A stretch of 64,000 nucleotides of DNA from Humulus lupulus (taxonomy: Eukaryota; Streptophyta; Magnoliopsida; Rosales; Cannabaceae): NCBI RefSeq assembly GCF_963169125.1, contig NC_084801.1:73473696-73537695 (forward strand), in the 5' to 3' direction. This document shows positions 53,380 to 64,000 of this stretch, in pieces; within the stretch, counting starts at the first letter, position 1, and the number at the start of each line of letters is the position of its first letter. The notes below the pieces were generated by a model. The model searched no databases, was not told the origin of the DNA, and was given only the letters and a program-made list of their open reading frames with translations. Made by a program: the position numbers and the translations under genes.

Positions 53380-54867
53380 CCTGAAAAGCTCGGGATACCG
53401 CTCCTGCATATCTGTTTCAAGTTCCCACATCGCCTCCTCAACCTTGTTGTTCCTCTACAACACTTTCACCAAGGCGATGGTCTTGCTCCGCAGGACTTTA
53501 TCCTTCCAGTCGAGAATCTGAGCCGGCTGCCTCTCATAAGACAAATCCTGGTCTATCTCCAGGTTCTCATAACTCAGTACATGCGTTGAATCTAATACAT
53601 ACTTCTGGAGCATAGACATGTGAAAAAAATCATGAACCCCTGATAAAGCTGGAGGCATCGCAAATTTGTAAGCTACCTCTCCAACCTATTCCAGAACCTC
53701 AAAGGGGCCAACAAACCTAGGGCTCAGCTTGCCACGAACACCAAATCGTTTCACTCCTCTCAAAGGTGAAACCCTAAGGAAAACATGGTCACCGACTTGA
53801 AACTCTACACTTCTGCGTTTTAAGTTTGAGTAACTAATCTGGCAACTCTGGGAGGCGAGCATTCGAGCTCTAATATTCTCTATTGCCTCATTGGTCCCCT
53901 GAACCATCTCTGGAGCTAAATATCTTCTCTCACAAGTCTCATCCCAATGGATAGGTGATCTGCAATTCCTCCCATAAGGCATCTCATACGATGCCACTCC
54001 GATAGTTGCATGATAATTATTATTGTATGAGAACTCAATCATAGGGAAATACTTGCTCCAAGATTCCCCCAAATCTAGCACACAGGCTTGTCGCATGTCT
54101 TCCAGTATCTGAGTCGTCCTCTCAGACTGTCCATCTGTCTGAGGATGATAAGTGGTACTAAACCGCAACAGCATGCCCATAGCCTTCTGCAGACTTTCCC
54201 AAAACATGGAGGTGAAGAGGGGGTCCCTGTTGGATACTATCGACCTCGGAGCCCCATGAAGTCGAACAATTTGTTTTACATACAACTTGGCATACTACTC
54301 CATAGTAGAAGTCATCCTGACAGGTAAAAAGTGGGTGGACTTGGTATACATATCCACAATCACCCACACCGAGTCATGCTTTACCACAGTCTTCGATAAC
54401 CCAACCACGAAGTCCATGGTGATATCCTCCCACTTCCACTCTGGAATCCCTAGAGGCTGCAGTAACCCTGCTGGCCTCTGATGTTCACCCTTTACCTGCG
54501 GACAAGTTAAGCACTTGGATACATAATCCACCAAATCCCTCTTCATGCCCGTCCACCAATAAAAATCTCTCAAATCTTCGTACATCTTTGTTGTACCTGG
54601 ATGTAAGGAATAGGGAGTGGTATGCGATTCATCCAAGATCTCTCGTTGAATATCATAATCCATCGGAACAGAGATCCGTCCCTTGTGCTTCAGTAACCCC
54701 ATCTCCGAGATAGAAAAGTCCTTAGCCACTCCGACTAAGACATTCTCTCTGTGCCCTCTAAACTGGGAATCCTTCCCCTGCACCTCCTTGATCCTCTCAA
54801 GGAGTGTAGATTGAAGAGTGGTGTTGGCTAATCGACCAACCACCAACTTTATACCCACTCTAGTCAT
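53380..54867 (-). pseudogene. pol: D1 integrase and chromodomain
   Basis: Integrase zinc region HPGTTKMYEDLRDFYWWTGM with CLTCPQVKGEHQ (about 54600-54490), core from 54440, IVSNRDPLFTSMFWESLQKA (54240-54180), HPQTDGQSERTTQ (54150), then SPLRGVKRFGVRGKLSPRFV near 53730. The chromodomain-like end reads TIALVKVL, a stop, then EEAMWELETDMQERYPELF (53480-53380). Stops at about 54292, 53685 and 53455. Confidence 0.88.
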
Positions 54868-54891
54868 CTCCTCAGCTAGATTATCAGATAT

Positions 54892-56301
54892 CTATCTTGA
54901 ACTGAACAACTGTCCTAGGCCTTTTCGACTCAATGCGTCAGCCACTACATCAGCCTTCCCAGGATGGAATTGGATATCACAATCATAATCCTTTACCAAC
55001 TCCAGCAACTGTCTCTGGCGCATGTTCAAATCTTTCTGAGTAAAGAAGTACTTCATACTCTTATGGTCGGTGTATATCTCGCACTTCTCACCATACAGAT
55101 AATGTCTCCAAACCTTAAGTGCAAATACCACCGCTGCCAACTCCAGATCATGTATGGGATATCTTTGTTCATACTCCTTTAACTGTCTCGATGCATAGGA
55201 TATCACCTTTCTAGCTTGCATTAGCACACACCGTAAACCCTATCTGGAAGCATCACAGTAAACCACAAACTTCTCATTGTCCGTCGGCAGACTCAACACT
55301 GGAGGGGTGATCAGACGCCGCTTCAATTCCTTGAAACTGTTCTCACATATGTCAGTCCAAAACATACTTAGTCTTCTTCCTTGTCAATTCTTTCAATGGC
55401 GTAGCTATCCTGGAGAACCCCTCAACAAACCGCCGATAATACCCTGCACATCCCAAAAAACTCCTAACTTTTGGAACACTACTCGGTCTTGGCCAATCTC
55501 TCACTGCATCAATCTTACTCGGATCAATAAGAATCCCCTCCTTACTAATATATGGCCCAAAATTGTGACTTGCGGTAGCCAAAACTCACACTTGCAGAAC
55601 TTAGCATATAACCTATGCTCCCTCAACTGCTGCAATACCAAACGTAGATGCTGCTCATGCTCAGTCTCTGATTGAGAGTACACCAGAATGTCATCGATAA
55701 ACACAATCAAAAAATTGTTCAGATTGTCCTTGAAAACCCTATTCATCATGTCCATAAAAGCAGCTGGGGCATTGGTTAATCCAAAGGACATAACCAGGAA
55801 TTCATAGTGTCCATAACTCGTGCGGAGAGTGGTCTTTGGTATGTCCTCCTCTTTGATCCTTAATTGAAGGTAGCCTAACCAGAGATCAATCTTGGAAAAC
55901 ACTATATTTCCCTGTAGTTGGTCAAATAGATCGTCGATGCTAGGCAGTGGGTACTTGTTCTAAATGGTCAACTTATTCAGCTCCCTGTAGTCAATACACA
56001 TCCTAAGAGATCCATTCTTCTTCTTGACGAACAACACCGAAGCACCCCATGGCGAGAAACTCGGTCTGATGAACCCCAAATCCAATAACTCCTGCAACTA
56101 AATCTTCAATTCCTTCAACTCCACTGGAGCCATTCTGTAAGGTGTCCTCGATACTGGCTCCGCCCTTGGTACCAACTCTATAACAAACTCAATCTCTCGC
56201 TGTGGCGGCAACCCTGACAGGTCTGCTGGAAATAAATCTGGAAACTCACATACCATTCTAGTCTCCCCTGGTCCAATTGACAGAACTCTAGAGGTATCCA
56301 C
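54892..56301 (-). pseudogene. pol: D1 reverse transcriptase and RNase H
   Basis: RT begins at [20 protein letters not shown] (56280-56200) and [12 protein letters not shown], and continues [15 protein letters not shown] and [10 protein letters not shown] (55902-55680). A frame change near 55580 joins GHILVRRG to the connection region DWPRPSSVPKVRSFLGCAGY. RNase H follows ([20 protein letters not shown], 55060; [11 protein letters not shown], 54950). Several stops and frameshifts. Confidence 0.87.
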
Positions 56302-56379
56302 AATGTCCGCTATGAATCCTATGCAACTTTCCTACATCAGGTCTCTAGCCTTCAGTGCTGAAATCATAGGTAGTCGCGG

Positions 56380-57961
56380 TCAACTAACTATCCCAACAAA
56401 TACAAAGGGTACCTCCCCTTCTGGTTCAAAAGTCACCATCTTGCGCTTGCAGTCAATCGTCGCCCCATACTTCGATAACCAATCCATCCCTAGGATCATA
56501 TCGAAGTCATCCATCACTAGCTCAATCAGATCAATTGACAACTCTGTACCATCTATCTCTACTGGAAATGCTCCAATCCATCTCCTAGACACTACCATTT
56601 CCCCAGTTGGCAACAAATTATGAAAACCCCTAGCATACAAAACTGTAGGTCTACATAGCTTATCTACCACTCTAGCAGACACAAATGAATGAGTAGCTTC
56701 CAAATCAATCAATGCAGTATAAGAGACCCAACACTAGAAATCTGACCTGTCTCAACCGAGGGGCTAGCCTCTGCCTCAATCTGAGTCAAGGTTAACACCC
56801 TGGCAGGACCGAGACTATTGCCCTGCTTTGGCTCCTCTTTCCTGGCTTGTGGAAAGTCCTTCTTCAGATGATTGGCACTCCCACAAAAAAAGCAGGCCCT
56901 AATCCTGCACTTTCCCTGATGTTGTCGTCTGCACCGAGGACACACTAGAAAACTCCTCCAGTTGTCACCTTCACCCTAATGGCCACTAAAAGCACCTTGT
57001 GCCCTCCTATCCAAGCTAGAAGGAATAAAAGAATCTGGGGCCTATGTCTTCGGCTCATTGGAGCCACTACCCCAACGGGATCCAATAAAATGAGGCACCA
57101 TTCTCCTAGCATCGCGCCTAGTAGCGCTCTCTCTCCATATCTGATCCTTGACCCCCTTAGCTGTAAGGGCCTTGTCCACCACCTGGGCATAAGTGGTAGT
57201 CTCTGGATCAAAAGTAATCTTCACATCATGGGCGATCATAACATTCAACCTTCGGAAAAATATATCCCTTCTTGCTGCATCCGTCGGCACTAAATCCAAC
57301 GCAAACCTCGGCAATCGGTCAAATCTCAATGCGTACTCGGTAACTATCAAAAGGTTCTGAGTCAGCTTGATGAACTCGTCAATCTTCGCAGCTTGGACTG
57401 CAACACTGTAGTATTTCTCATTAAAGATGTTTTTGAACTCTTCCCAAGTCATAACTACCACATTCCTCCTCTAAGTCACTACACGCCACCAGATGCGGGC
57501 ATTTTCTCTGAACATGTAGCTGGCCAAAACTACCCTCTCGTTCCCTTCAACCCTCATAAAATCCAAGATAGAGGAAATCATATTCATCCACTGCTCTGCC
57601 CGAAATTTGTTTGGTCCACCCTCGAAGGTGGGAGGATGTTGCTTCCTGAACTTCTCATAGAGAGGTTCGCACCTGTTCTCCATAACAGGCTGAACCAGCA
57701 CTGACGCCACAACATGCTAAACTAACAACCCAGTGGCCTGCAGTGGGGCCTGCTGCCTTAACTATCAAAGTTCTTCCTTAGTTCGTTGCAGTCTCGCTTC
57801 CATTTCGGCAAACATCTGTTGCCAATTCTGTGGGGAGGTGGAGGGTCTTGACCCTGGTTGTTATCATCGGCTTTACTGCTGTGGAGTCTCGATAATTGTC
57901 GAGGCATCTCAACAATATGCCTGAAATCAATGACGTCGCTCATCAGGCATGATAACAACAT
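56380..57961 (-). pseudogene. gag: D1 gag and protease
   Basis: Gag domain EKFRKQHPPTFEGGPNKFRA and MFRENARIWWRVV (57660-57480), then WEEFKNIFNEKYYSVAV, in broken frames. Zinc knuckle CFFCGSANHLKKDFP (56885) has its last cysteine replaced. Protease (56712-56380) reads MIDLEATHSFVSA where DSGATHSF is usual, so the catalytic D-S-G is damaged; the flap partner MILGMDWLSKYGATIDC is normal. Confidence 0.87.
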
Positions 57962-57993
57962 CCAAAACTACCTCCCAATTCACATCAGCTAAC

Positions 57994-58610
57994 TGTTTAC
58001 CCAAAAAATGGTTGCTGATGACGTGGAGAGAATTTCTCACATGTGGTTGACACGTGGCGAAAGTACTGCTCGACTATCGACTAGAAGCACACTGCATCGT
58101 TAGGGTTAATTTTTGATACGACCAGGCTGGTCGTATAACCTAATTAATTTCCTTCTTACGCTATAATCTTATAATAACTGCATTGAATATTTCTTCATTA
58201 TTATCTTGATACGCGATTATTAAGGAAAGATAGGGCACGTTGGCATGTGTAACCCTCCATGAGCCTATAAATATGCATGAAATGGCTCAAGGAAGGGACT
58301 TTTGGATTTTTGATTCCTGAATCTTTTTGCGAAATATTGAGAGAAAAATGATCTATAGTGAGTTGTTTATTGTCTTATTATAATACATTCAAGGTTTGTA
58401 AAACTCGAGAACCCTAGTTCTTTGATCACGACTTTGAGATTCAATAATAACAATATCACTAAGTGGACGTAGGTCATTACCATTCTTTGAGGTCGAACCA
58501 CTATAATTCCCTGGTGTTTTCTTCCTTTCTGTTAGATCATTTTTCTCATTCTTACTTTATACTTTGTCGTACATTTGACTCCGTGTCATTTGCCAAATCG
58601 AGGGTCAACA
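57994..58610 (+). repeat. B3 5' LTR
   Basis: 617 bp, TGTTTACCCAAAAAATGG to GAGGGTCAACA, alignable with the B2 LTR (shared GATGACGTGG, CCCTCC-TGAGCCTATAAATA, TTTGACTCCGTGTCA) but clearly diverged. TATA box CCTATAAATATG near 58264. Confidence 0.9.
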
Positions 58611-58613
58611 TTC

Positions 58614-58631
58614 TGGAGCTTTCATGGAGAG
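58614..58631 (+). promoter_or_regulatory. B3 primer-binding site, mutated
   Basis: TGGAGCTTTCATGGAGAG, two changes from the B2 site TGGTGCTTTCATTGAGAG. Confidence 0.7.
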
Positions 58632-58658
58632 TTTGGGAAAGAACTGTGAAAGAATCTA

Positions 58659-60594
58659 ATGGTGACAACATCCAAGAAAACTAGATAGGTTGTTGGCGCT
58701 GCACCATCCCAACCTCCTCCCTCATATGTGGCCGAGAATGAACCACATTTGGAGTTTGATGAGGAGGAACTAGATTCTGAAACACTGAGGGCAATGCCGG
58801 GAGTTTTGCAAGATGAGTTGGCTAATCTGAGGGCCAATCAAGAGAATGCTGCGGAGACGATGGCGTTACAACAAAGAGAAATAGAACGCCAGTGCCAAGA
58901 GTTGAGTGAGCAGCAGGCAGAAATGGATCCTCGGCAGAGGGATGACATGGGCACCCTTGAAGCAGCCATTCAACTAGCTAGGAGTCAAGCTGGACCAGCC
59001 TCCCAGCTAGATCAGCCATTGAGTGTACCACCTCAAAGAGGTCCCAATCCAAGCCCTCCGCTCCAGCCAATAAGCCCTCAAAGGCCGGAGTAGCCACCTA
59101 TGGCCAAGGATGATGTCCCACCTAGGGATCCTAAGTAGCAGCCTCCATCCCAGGCTGGTTGAGGCAATTCCCAGCGCCCGAGGTAGAATAGGGCCGGGCA
59201 ACAGCCTCGCGGCCCTAGACGCCCAGGGGATGAACAGGCGAATCTACCGAGCAGGGGATAGCGTCCTTCTCCCAAAAGAAGGGACACAGAGTTAGGCTCT
59301 GCAGTCAGGGGCCCCCCACGACATAATAATGCACAAGGACCCAATGACCAGTGCAGGCCTCCCCCTAACGCTCAAGAGATGCCACCCCGAGGAGGAAACA
59401 GCGTGAATAGCCAGCCACGCCATAGTCAGCCACAATTCAGAGATGGCCATGGCTATAATGAAGCTGATTCCAATAGAGGGAACGCATGCCGAAGAAATGA
59501 AGAAAGAGGTGGAGGGAGAATCCCCTCACCTAGAGAAAATAGGCCAGTTAGCCATAATGTTGGGGGGCAGCCCAGGCAGCCAAACGTCTTTAGCCTGCTA
59601 GGAGCTAGCTAGCAGAGATGAAGAGACGATGATCTTAGGGATGTACTTAACGACCACCGTGAGAGGCACGATGAGTTCGCTCCCCCGGCACCAGCAGTCC
59701 CGGAAGCAGTTCAACCTCAGATTGATGCCCCGAACCAGGCTATACAGCAACTGGTCGGGGGACGAACGTCCCATATTGAGTACGCTAGGAGGAGGGGCAC
59801 CCCCTTCGTACAGAGAATTGTTGTGGCCGAAACCCCTAGTAAGTTTAAGATGCCTACATTGCCAAATTTTGATGGGTACAGAGACCCAGTATCTCACGTT
59901 AAAAAGTTTGAGATACAAATGGACATACAAAAAGTGTCGGAAGATGCCTGCTGTCGAATCTTCCCTGCGACACTCTCTGATACCGCTCAGGAGTGGTTCT
60001 TCAAGTTCCTTCCTGCTAGTATAGTATCTTGGGAAATGTTTGTGAAGGAATACTACGGACAGTTCTACGCGGGTCTTGTACACCCCACAGAGGCCAACCA
60101 GCTGGTCAAGATTCGACAGAAGGAGGGAGAGCCCTTGAAAGAGTATGTCCAACGCTTCATCCGAGCTGTAGATGGAGCCAAGACAGTGGGCGATGAAGGT
60201 ATGATGATGGCTCTAACTGCTGGAGTTAGGCGCCATTCACCCCTCTGTAGTAGCCTCAGAAAGCATGGGGTTAGAAGTACCCAAGAGGTCTTGGATCGCA
60301 CTAATCGATAGATCAATCTCAAAGATGAGATTGCCAACGAAGGGAAATCACCAAATAAAGACAAGGGGCCCAAAGAACCCGCCAAAGCCACCAACGGGTC
60401 GGAGAAACCCAATGGCAACGGGAATGGCAATGGTACGAATGGTTGAAAGCGGGCGAATAATGAACCCTCGGCTTCTGAGAGTAAGTGCCCCAAAGGCAAT
60501 CGATATGAGCCGAGATTCACCAACTACACAGCCTTTGTCGAAAGTCGAGCTGAAGTCTACCAGGTGACCAGCTCAAGCATGCCTTACAAATGAC
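58659..60594 (+). pseudogene. gag: B3 gag
   Basis: Begins near ATG 58659; same plan as B2: acidic patch EPHLEFDEEELDSETLR, coiled coil with QQREIERQCQELSEQQAEMD, proline-rich linker with stops (59091, 59136, 59160), IDAPNQAIQQLVGGRTSHI (sense CAG where B2 has a stop), FKMPTLPNFDGYRDPVSHVK and RIFPATLSDTAQEWFFKF (59823-60010). A TAG at 60309-60311 and further changes near 60445 and 60591 break the nucleocapsid part. Confidence 0.88.
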
Positions 60595-61470
60595 CCGCAC
60601 CTATAAGGAAAGATATCTCCAAGAGAGATACAACGAAGTTCTGTCGTTTTCACAATGTCTACGGGAACGACACCAATGAATGTAACCAGTTGAAGGACGA
60701 GATTGCGTTCCTAATAAGGCAGGGACATTTGAGAAGATATGTGTGAGTTGCAGGAGGTTCTCAACGAGAGGCTCAAGGTGGCAACGAGTATGCGTCTGCA
60801 CCCCAATGCTCGCCACCTCTATAGCCAGATCCTATGGCAGGCACTTTACTCACCATCTACGGAGGCCCACATCTTGTACGAGACAGTGGGAAGGCAAGGG
60901 AAAGATACGCTCGAACCCTACTCCATGACCATAACATCGAGATGATGAGTGTGGAAGATTGAGCACCAAAAAAGGCTCGTATATAGGAGGAATTGATAAC
61001 CTTCTCTGATGACGATGCCCAACACGTACGATTCCCACACTCTGATCCGCTGGTCATGGACGTACAAATTGCCAACATGATGGTGAAAAGGGTGTTGGTC
61101 GACATAGGAAGTTCGGTTAACATCCTATACAAGGTCGATTAGGCTTCTAGTTACAGCAGGTACTACGCGTGCTAATAGGACATTACTCACTACTTTCATA
61201 GCAGTTGATTGTCCTTCAGCATACAATGCTATAATTGGGAGACCAATTTTGGTCGACTTACGAGCCGTCACCTCGATATGGTACCTCACCATGAGATTCC
61301 CAACAGATGCAGGGACAGGTTGCGTATTGGGAAATCAGCGGGAAGCGAGGGAGCGCTACAACGCCTCGATCACCAAGGTGAAGAAGGGTGTATCGAGAGA
61401 TGTTCGCGGGAAAGAGTTACAGATGGAAACTGATGCTCAGGCCCACTTGAGTGATAATGTCACCAAATAG
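60595..61470 (+). pseudogene. B3 nucleocapsid end and protease
   Basis: Zinc-knuckle-like FCRFHNVYGNDTNEC near 60640 (a His replaced by Asn), then the protease [17 protein letters not shown] near 61090, where D-T-G reads D-I-G, followed by a deletion (about 61135) relative to B2, and CPSAYNAIIGRPILVDLRAV. Frames change several times. Confidence 0.85.
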
Positions 61471-64000
61471 GGCATTGTCCAAAGTGAGGATAGGGATGTA
61501 GATCCTCACTTTGGGGATTTTGAGGAAGAAGTTGGACCCATTGAGGACCTTGAAGAGGTCCAACTCGATGAAGAAAATCCGACCAGGGTTGTGAAAGTCG
61601 GTAAAAACATAGAGACAACAACAAAACGAGCACTGGTGGAATTTTTTAAGAGGAACCAGGAAGTCTTTGCCTGGTCGCACAAAGACATGGTCGAGATAGA
61701 TCCTGCAGTCATCAGCCATGTCCTATACATCAACAAAAGTTTTCCACCAGTGCAAAAAAAATGAAGGCTACTCGACAAAGATAGATCAAGGGCCTTACAA
61801 GAAGAAGTCGAGAAGCTGAAGAAGAATGGGTTCATCAGGGTGGCGTTTTATCCATCATAGGTCTCTAATCCCGTGCTAGTTCCCAAGCCGAATGGAAAGT
61901 GGCGTACGTGCGTGGATTTTACAGACTTAAATAAAGCCTACCCCAAAGATTGTTTCCCACTACCAAGAATCGATGGATGCGTACTCTGGTTATAATCAGA
62001 TTAGTATGCATTCCCCTGATAAGGATCACACTAGCTTTCAGACTGATACAGGGTTGTACTGTTACAAAATGATGCCCTTCGGTTTGAAAAACGCTGGTGC
62101 GACTTACCAGCGACTCACCAACCACATGTTTAAGGAACTGATCGGCTCAAACATGGAGGTCTACATAGATGACAAGTTGGTCAAGTCAAAGAAAGCAGAA
62201 GGGCATGTAAAGGATTTGCAGGAGTGCTTCAATGTCTTGAACAAATATCAGATGATGCTAAAACCCTTAAATGCTCTTTCAGAGTAGGATCAGGGAAGTT
62301 CTTGGGATTTATAGTTAACTCGAGAGAAATTGAAGCCAATCCCGAGAAAATTAAAGCCCTAATAGACATGAAATCGCCAGCAAAGATTAAGGATGTTCAA
62401 AGCTTGACCGGAAGAATTGCTGCTCTTAGTAGATTCATTTCAAAGTCAACAGATAAGTGCGTCCCATTCTTTAATCTACATAGAGGCAATAAAAAGTTTG
62501 AATGGACGGAGGAATGCGAACAGGCTTTTGAAGCACTAAAAACTCATATGGTTCAACCACCCAGCCTGTCAAAGCCGGTCGATAAAGAAACTTTGTTCAT
62601 CTACCTGGCATTCACGGAATACGTTGCTAGTGCTGTTTTAGTAAGGGAGGAAGAAGGCATGTAGAACAGCGGTACCCGCCCATCGAGAAGCTAGTATATT
62701 GCCTAGTTTTGGCCTCCACGAAGCTGCGGCCTTCCTTTCAAGCTCATCCAATTACGGTTTTGACCGACCAGCCTGTACGACAAGTCCTGCAAAAAACTAG
62801 AGGCTGCAGGTAGATTGTTAAAATGGGCAGTCGAACTTGGGCACTTCGACTATCTTACTTGTCGCGAGCAGCAATAAAAGGCAAGCCCTGGCCGACTTCA
62901 TTGCAGAATTCACTGAACTTACGGATGGCAAGCAGATTGAAGAGCCTAATGAGCCTGAATGTCAAAACCAAGCTCCCACGTGGAAATTATTTACAGATGG
63001 TTCTTCTAACGAGTGCCATGCTAGGGCAGGAGTGATATTGATAACACCAGAGGGGCATCAATTTCACTGCGCAATCAGGTTTGACTTCACAGCTTCTAAC
63101 AATGAGGCCGAGTATGAAGCACTGTTCGCTGGATTGTGGATAGCCAGGGACATGAATATAAAAGTGCTTGACATCTATAGTGATTCTAAGCTGGTGGTGA
63201 ATCAAGTCTTGGGAGAATACCAGGTGCGAGGTTTAAAGATGGTTGACTGTCTGAACAAAACAAAAGATCTAATGGCTCAGTTCGACAAATACAGTCTCCA
63301 GCAAGTACCTCCCGACCAGAATTCCAATGCTGATGCTTTGGCCAAATTAGCAAGTGCGAAGATTACTGATACTCTGAATATAGTGCCGGTTGTGCGGCTA
63401 AAAATGCCAAGAATCGAAGCAGAGGAGACCGCTATGGTGATCCAGATGATAGATGCATGGATGACACCATATATAGAGTATCTAACGTAAGGCATATTAC
63501 CAACGGACATAAACAAAACCAGGACCCTTCAACGACAGGCTGCTAGGTATATCCTGGTCGATGGAATCTTGCACCGAAGGGGATATTCAATGCCACTCCT
63601 CATGTGTATTTTCAAAGAAAAGGCCAAAGAGATGATGAAAGAGGTACACGAAGGCTTTTGTGGAGACCTAGCTGGGGGGCAAAGCTTGTCAAAAAAGATA
63701 CTGAGGCAAGGATACTTTTGGCCCACGATGAATGAAGATTCGATGGAGTTTGTACGAAGGTGCGACAAGTGCAAGAGGTTCTCCAAAATCCCGCGAGCTG
63801 CCCCTAATGAGCTTAAACAGATGCAAAGTCTGTGGCCGTTTGCAGTTTGGGGCATAGATTTGATCGGATCTTTGCCCACAGGGAAGGGCGGCGTCAAGTA
63901 TGCCGTGGTTGCCGTCGACTATTTCACTAAATGGGCCGAAGCCAAGCCACTCGCAAACATAACGACCAAGGTCCTGGATTTTGTGATCAAGAACATCATT
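61471..64000 (+). pseudogene. pol: B3 pol: RT, dual RNase H, start of integrase
   Basis: RT FMDAYSGYNQI is truncated to MDAYSGYNQISMHSPDKDHT after a small deletion near 61970, and the active site reads YIDDKLVKS (YVDDML in B2). First RNase H near 62600-62880 lacks the KPVYYISKRLI segment (deletion near 62663) and is frameshifted near 62805. Second RNase H 62980-63350 (WKLFTDGSSNECHARAG, NEAEYEALF, IYSDSKLVVNQ, NSNADALAKLA). Integrase HEGFCGDLAGGQSLSKKIL…CDKCKRF, GIDLIGSLPTG, then cut by the window edge at VLDFVIKNII. Confidence 0.88.

Larger units (their letters stand above)
53357..57993 (-). mobile_element. D1: reversed Tekay-like chromovirus, internal region
   Basis: Minus-strand order gag, protease, RT, RNase H, integrase, chromodomain, polypurine tract, 3' LTR. 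The leader is cut at 57993 by B3 (candidate target site CTAAC, 57989-57993); primer site and 5' LTR would be beyond the right edge. Parts are described below. Confidence 0.9.
57994..64000 (+). mobile_element. B3: Tat-lineage retrotransposon, 5' part, cut by window edge
   Basis: A third copy of the B family, inserted in the D1 leader. LTR 57994-58610, a mutated tRNA-Thr-type primer site, gag and pol through the first part of integrase. Any reverse-strand gene and the 3' LTR lie outside the window. It carries more stops than B2. Confidence 0.92.

Overview
This is a heterochromatin-like stretch of a flowering-plant nuclear genome, probably a eudicot, built almost entirely of nested transposable elements. 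The evidence is Ty3/gypsy LTR retrotransposons of the plant-only Tat lineage (dual RNase H) and of a Tekay/Del-like chromovirus lineage, a Cassandra TRIM carrying 5S rRNA-like sequence, a CACTA-type terminus, and captured exons of the plant VPS13 gene. I cannot name the species. I see no intact host gene and no tRNA or rRNA gene apart from the 5S-derived part of Cassandra.

Names used here: B1, B2 and B3 are three copies of one Tat family; A1 and A2 are two related Tat elements; C, D1 and D2 are Tekay-like chromoviruses (D2 is a solo LTR); F is another solo LTR. The base layer is B1 (from 3483), an old Tat element on the + strand whose 5' part lies left of the window. B1 is interrupted by a CACTA-type element ending at 3482, solo LTR F (4495-5987), the complete young element A1 (6042-17582) and the reversed element A2 (from 21318). 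A2 is interrupted by the reversed chromovirus D1 (from 26887). D1's 3' LTR is split by complete chromovirus C (27072-49090) and by solo LTR D2 (50500-52721). C's gag is split by complete Tat element B2 (30629-43112), and B2 holds Cassandra (40716-41531). D1's leader is interrupted by B3 (from 57994), which runs off the right edge. Most joins were fixed by TG...CA ends plus 5-bp target-site duplications.

The most interesting content is a second gene carried by the Tat elements. Between pol and the 3' LTR, A1, A2, B1 and B2 carry a gene read opposite to gag-pol. Its four coding exons are separated by short GT-AG introns with conserved phases 1, 1, 0. A1, A2 and B2 also show a TATA box, a 5' leader and a 5'-UTR intron. 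The protein has an N-terminal region resembling the 'putative gypsy type transposon' domain (Pfam Transposase_28, recalled) and a C-terminal coiled coil ending in a conserved aromatic motif. It is preceded on the gag-pol strand by a polypurine-tract-like motif just after pol, and in A1 and A2 by about four tandem repeats of 114-122 bp. Antisense ORFs in Tat elements are known in general; the conserved introns, promoter and internal polypurine motif are what deserve checking.

By-eye LTR divergence fits the nesting: A1 1 difference in 777 bp, Cassandra 7 in 372, B2 about 13 in 589, C a few per cent. All gag-pol genes here are broken, including A1's gag despite its near-identical LTRs.
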